DNA of 9,228 bases from NCBI GenBank assembly GCA_038065635.1, contig JBBTQP010000034.1, forward strand, positions 1 to 9,228. The letters are read 5' to 3'. This DNA comes from JAHJFW01 sp038065635. Lineage in GTDB: Bacteria > Patescibacteriota > Patescibacteriia > 2-12-FULL-60-25. The first letter of the stretch is position 1, and each line of letters opens with the position of its first letter. The notes below the pieces were generated by a model that was not told where the DNA came from, ran no database searches, and saw only the letters and a program-made list of their open reading frames with translations. The translations under genes and the position numbers were made by a program. Below, piece by piece: positions 1-5,464 of the stretch.

Positions 1-63
1 GTCAATCTCATTAACGCGCAGATTCAACTTAACAGCGTGTTTAATCTAATCATAAACAAGTAA
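1..63 (+). CDS. 3' end of an unidentified protein gene (partial)
   Basis: Frame 1 is open from the first base and ends at TAA (61-63), giving 20 visible residues ending in ...LNSVFNLIINK. Frame 3 closes at once and frame 2 closes at 46-48. The stop lies one base before the ATG of the lipoprotein gene, the spacing expected of two genes in one operon, and this is the main reason to accept so short a fragment. The residues are amphipathic (Leu/Ile/Asn/Gln) and would suit the end of a helix, but the family cannot be named. Confidence 0.55.
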   Translation, partial: VNLINAQIQLNSVFNLIINK

Positions 64-64
64 T

Positions 65-373
65 ATGAAACCGACGACCCTCCTCGGCACAACCGCTATT
101 TCACTATTCGCGTTGCTTGGCGCCGGTTGCGTAAATGCTCCGTCTCCAAAAGTTCAGGAAGAAAGACAGGCGGTAGAAAATCCGGCTCCAAACGCCGAAG
201 AAAAATTTAAAGACGTGGAAGAAACGGGAGCGACCTCAACTAATACTGAAAAAGATGAAAACGAAGACGTGTCTGAAAAAAACGATACCGGTCTTACTCA
301 AAAAGATCTTGACTCCTTGAAATCCGACCTTCAATCCATGCAGGCTGACGACGTTTCGGGACTTTCAAATTAA
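65..373 (+). CDS. Small acidic lipoprotein, function unknown
   Basis: This encodes 102 aa. Residues 1-21 form a bacterial lipoprotein signal: Lys2, a hydrophobic stretch (about 5-18), then LLGAGC with Cys22 as the predicted lipidated residue. Gly at -3 is less usual than Leu, so the lipobox is acceptable but not ideal. The mature part (23-102) is rich in Glu, Asp, Lys, Asn and Thr, has no other Cys and looks disordered; no domain is recognised. It would be a short flexible peptide tethered to the outer face of the membrane. The gene starts one base after the stop of the preceding gene, so it is probably co-transcribed and translated by coupling; no separate Shine-Dalgarno is seen. Its partner in the envelope probably lies in the truncated upstream gene. 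Confidence 0.75.
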   Translation: MKPTTLLGTTAISLFALLGAGCVNAPSPKVQEERQAVENPAPNAEEKFKDVEETGATSTNTEKDENEDVSEKNDTGLTQKDLDSLKSDLQSMQADDVSGLSN

Positions 374-384
374 TTCACCAAACG

Positions 385-413
385 TTGACCTCGCGCTTTA
401 ATTACTTTAGAAT
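385..413 (+). promoter_or_regulatory. Promoter of tRNA-Ala
   Basis: TTGACC (385-390) and TAGAAT (408-413) are separated by exactly 17 bp, close to the sigma-70 consensus. Transcription would begin near 420, about 22 bases before the mature tRNA 5' end at 442. This is the best-formed -35/-10 pair in the window, as expected for a stable-RNA gene. Confidence 0.72.
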
Positions 414-438
414 CGCTCTACGCTAAAAAGAGCGATTC
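410..438 (+). repeat. Perfect 10-bp inverted repeat before the tRNA
   Basis: GAATCGCTCT (410-419) and AGAGCGATTC (429-438) are exact reverse complements around a 9-base loop. The left arm overlaps the -10 box of the tRNA promoter and the right arm ends three bases before the tRNA. In read-through RNA from the lipoprotein gene it would fold into a stem; no U-tract follows, so it is not a classical terminator. It could be an operator, an RNA-processing signal or a weak terminator for the upstream operon. Confidence 0.6.
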
Positions 439-441
439 CAA

Positions 442-517
442 GGGCCCTTAGCTTAGTTGGTAGAGCGCCGCGTTTGCAACGCGGAGGTCATCGGTTCGAA
501 TCCGATAGGGTCCACCA
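442..517 (+). tRNA. tRNA-Ala (anticodon UGC)
   Basis: A complete 76-nt cloverleaf is present. The acceptor stem pairs 442-448 with 507-513, the D stem 451-454 with 463-466, the anticodon stem 468-472 with 480-484, and the T stem 490-494 with 502-506 around a TTCGAAT loop. The seven-base anticodon loop TTTGCAA gives anticodon TGC at 475-477. The acceptor carries G444-T511, the G3-U70 wobble pair that is the main identity element for alanyl-tRNA synthetase. The discriminator is A514 and the CCA end is encoded (515-517). The gene stands alone between its own promoter and terminator. Confidence 0.97.
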
Positions 518-521
518 TAAT

Positions 522-548
522 AAAAACTCCCGATTAACGGGAGTTTTT
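522..548 (+). terminator. Rho-independent terminator of tRNA-Ala
   Basis: AAAAACTCCCG (522-532) pairs perfectly with CGGGAGTTTTT (538-548) around ATTAA. The stem runs into a five-T tract, five bases after the CCA end. Because the stem begins with A5, it could also act on the opposite strand. Confidence 0.88.
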
Positions 549-761
549 ATGTGTAATTTTCCCAGCTAAAAGTCCACTGCATCTTTGGCAATTTTCTTTC
601 TCTCGTTTTTGTTCTGTTCTTGGTATTCCTGTCGGGGTTTGTCGCAATTCACAGCTCCAATGGCAAGTACCCCATTTTTTTACCACTTTTACCCGTTCCA
701 AGTCGTAATACAGATGTTCTTATTGCATTTTTCGTTGATATCTAGTAACATGAGAATACAT
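534..761 (-). pseudogene. Possible decayed small Cys-pair protein gene
   Basis: On the - strand an ATG (761-759) opens a frame with 13 codons, a TAA (722-720), then 61 further sense codons to a second TAA (536-534), all in one frame. The part after the first stop reads like protein rather than noise: it is rich in Lys, Arg and Glu and has two cysteine pairs, CHWSC and CQRC, about 28 residues apart, as in a treble-clef or zinc-ribbon fold. The hydrophobic reading of the other strand looks like its shadow. No Shine-Dalgarno is seen, the family is not recognised, and the last codons overlap the tRNA terminator. It may be a gene broken by a nonsense change, a shorter gene starting at TTG or GTG after the stop, or chance. 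The rest of 549-790 holds no other convincing gene. Confidence 0.35.
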
Positions 762-790
762 ATTTCAACTTAGATAAAATAAGCAAAACT

Positions 791-1954
791 ATGGCTAACA
801 AAGCACAGCAAAATAACAAATTTATAGCAGGTACTCACAAGAAGCACTCCTGGGGTAAGGATTATGAATACCAGAGTTTTTTGCCGTCTCCGGTTAATCG
901 TCCGTATGAATGGCAAGACAAAAGAATTCCAGTTCTCCTTGAGGAGGCGATCAGACTTGTCGGAGAATTGAATGCTTATTCCATCCTTGTGCCGGATGTA
1001 GATTTTTTCATTCAAATGCACGTGCGCAATGAAGCGGTAAAATCCAGTCGTATTGAAGGAACTCGCACTGGTATGGATGAAGCTGTTTTGCCGGAAGAAG
1101 AAATCTCTCCGGAAAAAAGAGATGACTGGATCGAGGTGCAAAATTATATTACCGCAATGAATAAGAGTATTGACCGATTGAATGAGCTCCCTATCTCTAT
1201 GAGGCTTCTGCAGGAAGCTCACAAGATTTTATTGTCTGGCGTTCGCGGTGAACACAAACAACCGGGAGAAGTTCGCACCGCGCAAAACTGGATTGGCGGT
1301 ACAAGCATTCAGACAGCCGCTTTTATTCCGCCACATCCCGAAGATATGCATGAGGATTTAAAGGACCTTGAGTTCTTTTGGCATAACAAAGGATTGAATA
1401 TGCCCCACTTGATCAAAATGGCCATTTCCCATTATCAGTTTGAGACAATTCACCCGTTTAATGACGGCAACGGGAGAATTGGCCGAATGCTTATTGGGCT
1501 TCATCTCATCGAGCTTGGCATTTTGCGAAAGCCTACACTGTATCTCTCGGACTTCTTTGAAAGAAACAAGAGTGCGTATTATGATGCGCTTACTTTTGTG
1601 CGAGAGAGGAATGACCTGGATCAATGGATAGTCTTTTTCCTCTCTGCAGTTATTGAGACGGCCAAAAAAGGTAAGGATACGTTAGAGAAAATTATCGATC
1701 TGCGCGCTCGCTACGAGAAACAAATTATGGAGCTCGGACGCCGAGCAAAACTGGCTCATAAACTTTTATTACAGTTATTTTCCATGCCTGCTTTTAAAGT
1801 TTCTGATGCTTCAAAATATCTTAATGCTTCAAACACAGCGACCAACACCCTTGTCGGCGAAATGGAGCGTGTCGGTATTCTTAAGGAGATTACCGGTTTT
1901 TCCCGTAACCGGATTTTCGTTTTGCACGAATATCTGGAACTTTTCAAGAGATAA
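791..1954 (+). CDS. Fic family protein, class II AMP-transferase
   Basis: This encodes 387 aa, a usual length for class II Fic proteins. Fic enzymes move AMP (sometimes another phosphate-linked group) from a nucleotide to a Ser, Thr or Tyr hydroxyl on a target protein. The catalytic motif HPFNDGNGRIGR (221-232) is intact, with His221 as base and the Asp/Gly/Asn/Arg anion-binding residues. An N-terminal inhibitory helix motif SSRIEG (85-90) fits [ST]xxxE[GN]; Glu89 would block the ATP site, so activity is probably auto-inhibited. Residues about 315-387 look like a C-terminal winged helix (SDASKYLNASNTATNTLV... then GILKEITG), typical of Fic proteins with a DNA-binding tail that control their own gene. 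No toxin-antitoxin partner is adjacent. The ATG at 791 has no Shine-Dalgarno. A Nudix gene follows 27 bases later, probably in the same operon. The target is unknown. Confidence 0.95.
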   Translation: MANKAQQNNKFIAGTHKKHSWGKDYEYQSFLPSPVNRPYEWQDKRIPVLLEEAIRLVGELNAYSILVPDVDFFIQMHVRNEAVKSSRIEGTRTGMDEAVLPEEEISPEKRDDWIEVQNYITAMNKSIDRLNELPISMRLLQEAHKILLSGVRGEHKQPGEVRTAQNWIGGTSIQTAAFIPPHPEDMHEDLKDLEFFWHNKGLNMPHLIKMAISHYQFETIHPFNDGNGRIGRMLIGLHLIELGILRKPTLYLSDFFERNKSAYYDALTFVRERNDLDQWIVFFLSAVIETAKKGKDTLEKIIDLRARYEKQIMELGRRAKLAHKLLLQLFSMPAFKVSDASKYLNASNTATNTLVGEMERVGILKEITGFSRNRIFVLHEYLELFKR

Positions 1955-1981
1955 GGTGTGTCATCGTTACCTTAATCTTAT

Positions 1982-2542
1982 ATGCCAACACCTCCCCCAT
2001 CCAACGCTAAACGTCTTCATCACGGTCCGATTGTGGATCTTTGGCAGTGGGAACAGGAAATGTTTGACGGTACAACGGAGATATTTGAGTGCGTAACCAG
2101 GCAGGACACGGTGGCTGTCATTCCTTTTATCAATCCTGACACGGTTTTACTAACAAAACAGAGCCAGCCTCATCGAGAACCTTTTTTTGATTTTCCGGGA
2201 GGGCGCGTTGATAAAGGAGAAACTCATCTCGACGCTGCTAAACGTGAACTGGAAGAAGAAACGGGAAGCAGGGCTGAACACTGGATGGAGTGGCATAACC
2301 TGAATAACAACGGTATGAACCGTTTCGATGAATCGCTATTTATCGCAACAGGGCTTCATGATGGAAGCGGTGCGCATTTTGACGCAGGCGAAAAAATCGA
2401 ACTAATTCCGACGCCTTGGGCTAACCTAAAAAACATGTGTCTCAAAAGAAAGCTTCGCCAACCGAACATAATGCTCGCTATTCTCGCCATGCATCTTGAT
2501 CCGGAAATCAACGCCCGCTTAAAAGCTTTTTTCAAGGGTTGA
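1982..2542 (+). CDS. Nudix hydrolase, ADP-ribose pyrophosphatase-like
   Basis: This encodes 186 aa. The Nudix box spans residues 74-96: Gly74, five residues, Glu80, seven residues, then RELEEETG (88-95). Glu92 and Glu93 are the metal-binding pair. The box's last position is Ser96 rather than an aliphatic residue, a mild deviation. The region just before it (a strand with TKQSQPHREP, then FDFPGG at 69-74) resembles ADP-ribose and nucleoside-diphosphate-sugar pyrophosphatases, which split X-linked nucleoside diphosphates to AMP plus X-phosphate using Mg. An acidic stretch (DAGEKIEL) lies where such enzymes carry a further acidic loop. The exact substrate cannot be fixed from sequence. No Shine-Dalgarno precedes the ATG. 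It sits between the Fic gene and a membrane-protein gene with gaps of 27 and 32 bases. Confidence 0.9.
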   Translation: MPTPPPSNAKRLHHGPIVDLWQWEQEMFDGTTEIFECVTRQDTVAVIPFINPDTVLLTKQSQPHREPFFDFPGGRVDKGETHLDAAKRELEEETGSRAEHWMEWHNLNNNGMNRFDESLFIATGLHDGSGAHFDAGEKIELIPTPWANLKNMCLKRKLRQPNIMLAILAMHLDPEINARLKAFFKG

Positions 2543-2574
2543 ACTGCGTCAACAAGCTCGCTACACTCCAACCT

Positions 2575-3276
2575 ATGCGAAGAGCTACAGGCATTCTTAT
2601 CGGCATTCTTCTTGGCGCTTTGGCTTCAGGTCTTGGTGTGGGATATTTTTTTTATAAAGCGAACACAGATCGCGCGGCACTCTCTGAAAAACTTACGGAA
2701 ACTGCGCGAAACGCCCAACAGGCGCGTGAACAAAATCAGCATGTAATCGAGGAGGCGAACAAAAAACTCCTCGCCGCAAACGTAGAAGTGGCAAAGGCGC
2801 AAAATGCCATCAAATCACTCGAAGAAGAAAGATCATTGCTGACGGAAGCTGTGCCGATCTCGTCACCATCTCGCAAAACTTCATCGTGGTCAACCGTGGT
2901 TACGATACCATTTCGCTTATCATTCAAAATTCCTTCCGGAAATACTGTTCTCACTAATGACGACCAAGCTCTAATTGTCACAAGCCAAAACCAAATGGAC
3001 GGTTCTGACGCGCGCTGGCTCTCATTGACTCAATATAATCCTGCGTTGGAACAGGAATTGCTGGCATCGCTCACCACGTCGACCGCCGTTTCATATCTGG
3101 TCGATGGGCGGCTGTTGACCGGCTATACGGGGACAATGCTTTCTCAAAAAGAAACCATTCTCCTGCTTCGAATATATCGTAACGGGCATGTAAGTAATTT
3201 ATTGTGGGCAAAAAATACCGATTCAAAAAACAACGTCCTTCTTGATATTATATCGACAATGCAATTTGCGGATTGA
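2575..3276 (+). CDS. Membrane-anchored coiled-coil protein, unknown function
   Basis: The ATG at 2575 (233 aa) is preferred. A TTG in frame at 2539 would add 12 residues and overlap the end of the Nudix gene. Residues 1-4 are basic, about 5-27 form one membrane helix rich in Gly, Leu and Ile, and 31-92 form a charged coiled coil full of Ala, Glu, Lys and Gln. A Ser-rich linker (about 93-105) leads to a C-terminal domain (106-233) with beta-like segments ending IISTMQF. Proteins of this plan, with a short final motif like I-x-S-T-x-x-F, are common in Patescibacteria, but no function is known to me. The topology suggests an inner anchor with the coiled coil and domain outside. It is probably the last gene of the Fic-Nudix operon. 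Confidence 0.82.
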   Translation: MRRATGILIGILLGALASGLGVGYFFYKANTDRAALSEKLTETARNAQQAREQNQHVIEEANKKLLAANVEVAKAQNAIKSLEEERSLLTEAVPISSPSRKTSSWSTVVTIPFRLSFKIPSGNTVLTNDDQALIVTSQNQMDGSDARWLSLTQYNPALEQELLASLTTSTAVSYLVDGRLLTGYTGTMLSQKETILLLRIYRNGHVSNLLWAKNTDSKNNVLLDIISTMQFAD

Positions 3277-3296
3277 TGATCGTCTTACGATATACT
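3267..3296 (+). promoter_or_regulatory. Candidate promoter of the Cys-rich small gene
   Basis: TATACT (3291-3296) is a good -10 box and TTGCGG (3267-3272) a weak -35 at 18 bp. Transcription would start near 3303, giving a leader of about 49 bases. A second possible -35, TTGACC (3312-3317), has no good -10 partner at normal spacing. Confidence 0.4.
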
Positions 3297-3351
3297 TGCC
3301 TTAATTAGGCATTGACCGTATCCTTCGTTTCTAATTCAAAGAAAAATAATT

Positions 3352-3525
3352 ATGGAAATGAAATGCTCTTCGTGCGATGCCATGATGAAAGAAGGCGAAA
3401 CGCACTGCGATAAGTGCAAAGTGACAATGACGTGCTCCGGCGAGGTATGTGACTGCAAATGCGGAAACAGCGTGGGTGCCACTGAAATAAAATGCGACGG
3501 ATGTCTCGGAGGCGCAACGGAATAA
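3352..3525 (+). CDS. Ten-cysteine small zinc-ribbon-like protein
   Basis: The ATG at 3352 opens 57 codons ending in TAA. Ten cysteines lie at 5, 8, 19, 22, 28, 33, 35, 37, 48 and 51, mostly as CxxC (5/8, 19/22, 48/51) with a CDCKC cluster (33-37), plus His18. This could hold two, perhaps three, Zn ions or a metal cluster. The first half (CSSC...HCDKC) is like a short zinc ribbon; the Cys-x-Cys cluster recalls metallothioneins. There is no signal peptide, so it is cytoplasmic. Codon choice is ordinary and the stop is followed 11 bases later by a strong terminator, so it looks like a real one-gene unit with its own promoter. It may bind nucleic acid or a protein, or buffer metal. No Shine-Dalgarno is evident. 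Confidence 0.75.
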   Translation: MEMKCSSCDAMMKEGETHCDKCKVTMTCSGEVCDCKCGNSVGATEIKCDGCLGGATE

Positions 3526-3536
3526 CCGCCAGCAAC

Positions 3537-3570
3537 AAAACGTCCCGATAAACATCGTGGCGTTTTTTTT
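3537..3570 (+). terminator. Rho-independent terminator of the Cys-rich gene
   Basis: AAAACGTCCCGAT (3537-3549) pairs with ATCGTGGCGTTTT (3554-3566) with one C-T mismatch and one G-U pair around AAAC. The stem leads into eight T (3563-3570). Confidence 0.88.
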
Positions 3571-3600
3571 ATTTTGTTGTTTGCATGCACAAAAAATTAC

Positions 3601-3626
3601 TTGACACATATAATGTGTGCTATACT
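3601..3626 (+). promoter_or_regulatory. Promoter with embedded palindrome before the Lys-rich gene
   Basis: TTGACA (3601-3606, perfect -35) and TATACT (3621-3626) with an upstream TG (3618-3619) form an extended -10 promoter. The spacing is only 14 bp, which may mean that the extended -10 is what matters. Between them lies a perfect inverted repeat, ACACAT-ATA-ATGTGT (3604-3618), in the place where a repressor operator would sit. Transcription should start at about 3632-3634. Confidence 0.6.
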
Positions 3627-3673
3627 TCCTTCATGCTCGCAGAGCGTATGATAAATACAGCTCTCGACATCGA

Positions 3674-3691
3674 CCCCGAAAGCTTTCGGGG
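3674..3691 (+). repeat. Perfect 18-bp palindrome in the leader
   Basis: CCCCGAAAG (3674-3682) meets CTTTCGGGG (3683-3691) with no spacer. In RNA it would form a very stable hairpin 30 bases before the start of the Lys-rich gene and 15 bases before its G-rich ribosome-binding site. A near copy (CCCCGAAAGCGTTCGG) occurs at 6285-6300. Confidence 0.7.
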
Positions 3692-3720
3692 CGAACTAAA
3701 AAGAAAGGGGGATGATTTTC

Positions 3721-3792
3721 ATGGCAAAAAAGAAAGCAAAGAAAAAGGCCGCTCCTAAAAAGAAAAAGGCCGCCAAGAAAAAGAAGCGTTAA
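3721..3792 (+). CDS. 23-aa lysine-rich basic peptide
   Basis: The ATG at 3721 opens 23 codons: 15 Lys, five Ala, one Pro, one Arg and the initial Met, in KKK-A blocks. It has the composition of histone H1-like tails and short nucleoid or RNA-binding peptides known from many bacteria, including Patescibacteria. A GGGGG run (3707-3711) lies nine bases before the ATG, the clearest ribosome-binding site in the window. An in-frame ATG at 3712 touches that run, so 3721 is the better start. The gene has its own promoter, a leader hairpin and a terminator. It probably binds nucleic acid by charge alone, perhaps compacting DNA or stabilising the ribosome; this is inference from composition only. A 41-codon frame (3633-3758) overlaps it in another phase. 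Confidence 0.65.
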   Translation: MAKKKAKKKAAPKKKKAAKKKKR

Positions 3793-3805
3793 ACACGCGA
3801 CTTAG

Positions 3806-3821
3806 TCCTTGGATCCAAGGA
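3806..3821. repeat. Perfect 16-bp palindrome after the Lys-rich gene
   Basis: TCCTTGGA and TCCAAGGA are exact reverse complements with no spacer, 13 bases after the stop. It could be a second RNA hairpin just before the terminator, protecting the mRNA 3' end, or a protein site. Confidence 0.6.
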
Positions 3822-3826
3822 GGAAG

Positions 3827-3853
3827 CAACCTGACAAGCGTCGGGTTGTTTTT
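3827..3853 (+). terminator. Rho-independent terminator of the Lys-rich gene
   Basis: CAACCTGAC (3827-3835) pairs with GTCGGGTTG (3840-3848, one G-U pair) around AAGC and is followed by five T (3849-3853). Confidence 0.87.
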
Positions 3854-3868
3854 ATTAATTTCCACCCC

Positions 3869-3944
3869 CCCATGGGACAAGGGGAAAATTAGTGGTTTCT
3901 ATTTTCTTATAGAATCCCTTCTAACTCCCCATTGTCCCAATGGG
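3869..3944. repeat. 76-bp imperfect inverted-repeat element
   Basis: The left arm (3869-3892, starting CCCATGGGACAAGGGG) and right arm (3921-3944, ending TTGTCCCAATGGG) are imperfect reverse complements of 24 bases around a 28-base AT-rich centre. The right arm also folds alone: CCCATT (3928-3933) with AATGGG (3939-3944). It lies between the terminator of the Lys-rich gene and the stop of the convergent endonuclease Q gene. It may be a small non-autonomous mobile element or REP-like unit, or a structured barrier between convergent transcripts. No target-site duplication is evident and no U-tract follows on the - strand, so it is not a classical terminator for that gene. Confidence 0.55.
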
Positions 3945-3964
3945 ATGGATTTGATAATGAAGAC

Positions 3965-5209
3965 TTAAAACAAGCCTTTTTGCTCGATTATTTGATGTTT
4001 TGCTCTTGGTCTAATCACTCCGTACTCTCCGTCGTAGCCGGGCTTAACATCCACATCTCCTTTGCGTACCGCGATAATAGCCGAAGCTATTTCCGGCGTA
4101 CTCACGTCTGCAATTTCAGATTCCGAAAGATCCAAAAGTATTCCAAACTCCGTTCGGCCATCTGCGATCAGTCGTTCAATTTCTTTCTGAACTTTTTTGC
4201 TCTTCGATGAAACGCCGAGAGTCGCTCCGATGATTTCAGCAAGCGGAACGATGGATCGAAACGGGACAGCGCTCGCAGGACGCGGCGGATTTTGCGGACG
4301 ATCAGCTAAATCTAAAACGCGATGAAGTACTCCAATCGTTAAAAGTTTTCCACAGGTAGAACAAATTCCTTTTTTCTTTTTCGTTTCTTCCGGGTCGCAC
4401 CAAAATTTGCAATCACGATGTCCATCCGCGTGATATTTTCCTTCTTCCGGAAAAAATTCAATCGTCTCAATAAATTTTTTCGTATCGTGTTCTACGAGAA
4501 TGCGACGCAATTCCGCGCATGATGGTTTGTCCATCTCAAATACGTTGGCTTCGCGTCCGAGATTGTTAAGAGAGTGCGCGTCCGAATTTGAAACAAGAAA
4601 AACTTTATCCAAAGCGGATAATCTCCAATTCATGGAAGGATCCGACGAAAGACCGGTTTCGATTGCGCAAATATGACCGCTCAAGTCTCCAAAACATTCC
4701 TCGATGGAATCGAACCCTGATTGAGAACCGAAGATCGCAAACCACGGAGTCCACGCGTGCGCCGGAATAAGCAACATCTCCGGATCCGCTTCCAGCGCCA
4801 TCTTCAGCAATTCCTCTGAATCAATGCCTACGATCGGCCTTCCATCGCTTTTGAGATTGCATCCGCGATTGGTAAGTGCCTCAATAAGACGATCCAATGC
4901 TGAAATAGTTGGGAATAACAGCACATGATGGACTCTACGTGTCTTTCCATGACGTTTATAAATACAGGAAATTTCTGTCGAAATGACGAATGCCGTGGGA
5001 GATGAACCGTCTCTGAGATATAACGCGCCATCCCGCATTTCAAGCAGATTTCCAATATCTTGACGCCAAGAGGGATGGAGCGCGTCGGACGTTCCGACAA
5101 AACCTATACCTTTTCTCTCACAAGCTCGCGCGATATTCGGAAGCGTGAGTTCTTTTGAACAAGAACGCGACCATTTCGAATGCAGATGTAGGTCTGTAAT
5201 AAGTTTCAT
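3965..5209 (-). CDS. Endonuclease Q (EndoQ), PHP-type DNA repair nuclease
   Basis: This encodes 414 aa, matching the length of archaeal EndoQ (about 410-425). EndoQ nicks DNA 5' of uracil, hypoxanthine, xanthine and abasic sites, starting repair of deaminated bases. The PHP metallo-domain shows its ligands in order: DLHLHS (His8, His10), TSDALH (Asp42, His45), STE (Glu79), HH (94-95), PAHAWTPW (His151) and SDAH (Asp210, His212). A Cys4 zinc site follows (Cys267, Cys271, Cys283, Cys286). The C-terminal helical part (about 315-414) carries the conserved PGYDGEYG (390-397). All expected residues are present, so the enzyme should be active. The ATG at 5209 begins directly with the PHP motif, as in relatives; no Shine-Dalgarno is present. 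The gene stands alone, with a terminator of the upstream genes 34 bases before it. EndoQ is mostly described in Thermococcales and some bacteria such as Bacillus. Confidence 0.93.
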   Translation of the reverse strand: MKLITDLHLHSKWSRSCSKELTLPNIARACERKGIGFVGTSDALHPSWRQDIGNLLEMRDGALYLRDGSSPTAFVISTEISCIYKRHGKTRRVHHVLLFPTISALDRLIEALTNRGCNLKSDGRPIVGIDSEELLKMALEADPEMLLIPAHAWTPWFAIFGSQSGFDSIEECFGDLSGHICAIETGLSSDPSMNWRLSALDKVFLVSNSDAHSLNNLGREANVFEMDKPSCAELRRILVEHDTKKFIETIEFFPEEGKYHADGHRDCKFWCDPEETKKKKGICSTCGKLLTIGVLHRVLDLADRPQNPPRPASAVPFRSIVPLAEIIGATLGVSSKSKKVQKEIERLIADGRTEFGILLDLSESEIADVSTPEIASAIIAVRKGDVDVKPGYDGEYGVIRPRAKHQIIEQKGLF

Positions 5210-5235
5210 GGAGACATGATATGTTAAAATTAACT

Positions 5236-5277
5236 AAAAAGAAACGGCATATCGAACCATCGTTTCGACATGCCGTT
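5236..5277 (-). terminator. Rho-independent terminator, - strand
   Basis: AACGGCATATCGAA (5243-5256) and TTCGACATGCCGTT (5264-5277) form a 14-bp stem with one mismatch. Read leftward, the stem runs into TTT-C-TTTTT (5244-5236), so it ends transcripts coming from the LytR_C gene and insulates endonuclease Q. Confidence 0.85.
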
Positions 5278-5293
5278 CCTTCAGAACTGGCGC

Positions 5294-5464
5294 TCAAGCA
5301 TGGTGAGAGCCAAAATCTGATTCTTCTTTTGTTTTTGTTTCTTTTTTTCCTCCTTTTGTAAGAGGTATATACATAATAGCTATTTTTTCACTATTTGAAA
5401 AATTTGGCTCTACAGAGCGGATATTTCGATCAGAATCAACGCTTTCAACGTGTGGACAAACTGT
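5294..5464 (-). other. Open frame continuing the LytR_C gene past its stop; contains a 26-aa ORF
   Basis: Immediately after the TAA of the LytR_C gene (5467-5465) the same frame stays open for 56 codons to TGA (5296-5294), 17 bases before the terminator stem. The last 26 codons start with ATG at 5374 and encode a hydrophilic Lys/Glu/Thr-rich peptide beginning MYIPLTKGGKK. The whole 171 bases lie inside the transcript. It could be a separate small gene at 5294-5374, a lost C-terminal extension, read-through coding, or chance; open frames of this length occur by chance at roughly one in twenty. No function can be given. Confidence 0.3.

Noticed and set aside
585..773. 62-codon + strand frame between the tRNA and the Fic gene
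   Set aside because: Hydrophobic Phe/Ser-rich reading with no ribosome-binding site; it looks like the complement of the Cys-pair frame on the - strand.
770..1222. 150-codon - strand frame inside the Fic gene
   Set aside because: Lies antisense to a gene with an intact Fic motif; composition is that of a shadow frame.
3331..3609. Overlapping - strand frames of 62-92 codons across the Cys-rich small gene and its terminator
   Set aside because: They run through the terminator stem and the + strand gene with CxxC motifs; the + strand frame explains the sequence better.
3817..3825. Strong Shine-Dalgarno-like AAGGAGG after the Lys-rich gene
   Set aside because: No ATG, GTG or TTG follows at usable distance before the terminator; it is part of the 16-bp palindrome.
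3601..3853. CRISPR array or riboswitch
   Set aside because: No regularly spaced direct repeats anywhere in the window, and the hairpins do not match any riboswitch class I know.
3847..3967. Open + frame from TTG through the 76-bp inverted-repeat element
   Set aside because: Starts inside a terminator T-run, has no ribosome-binding site in place and carries no recognisable protein pattern.
5345..5356. GGAGG on the - strand upstream of endonuclease Q
   Set aside because: No start codon follows within range; it is made by Lys-Gly-Gly codons of the open frame at 5294-5464.
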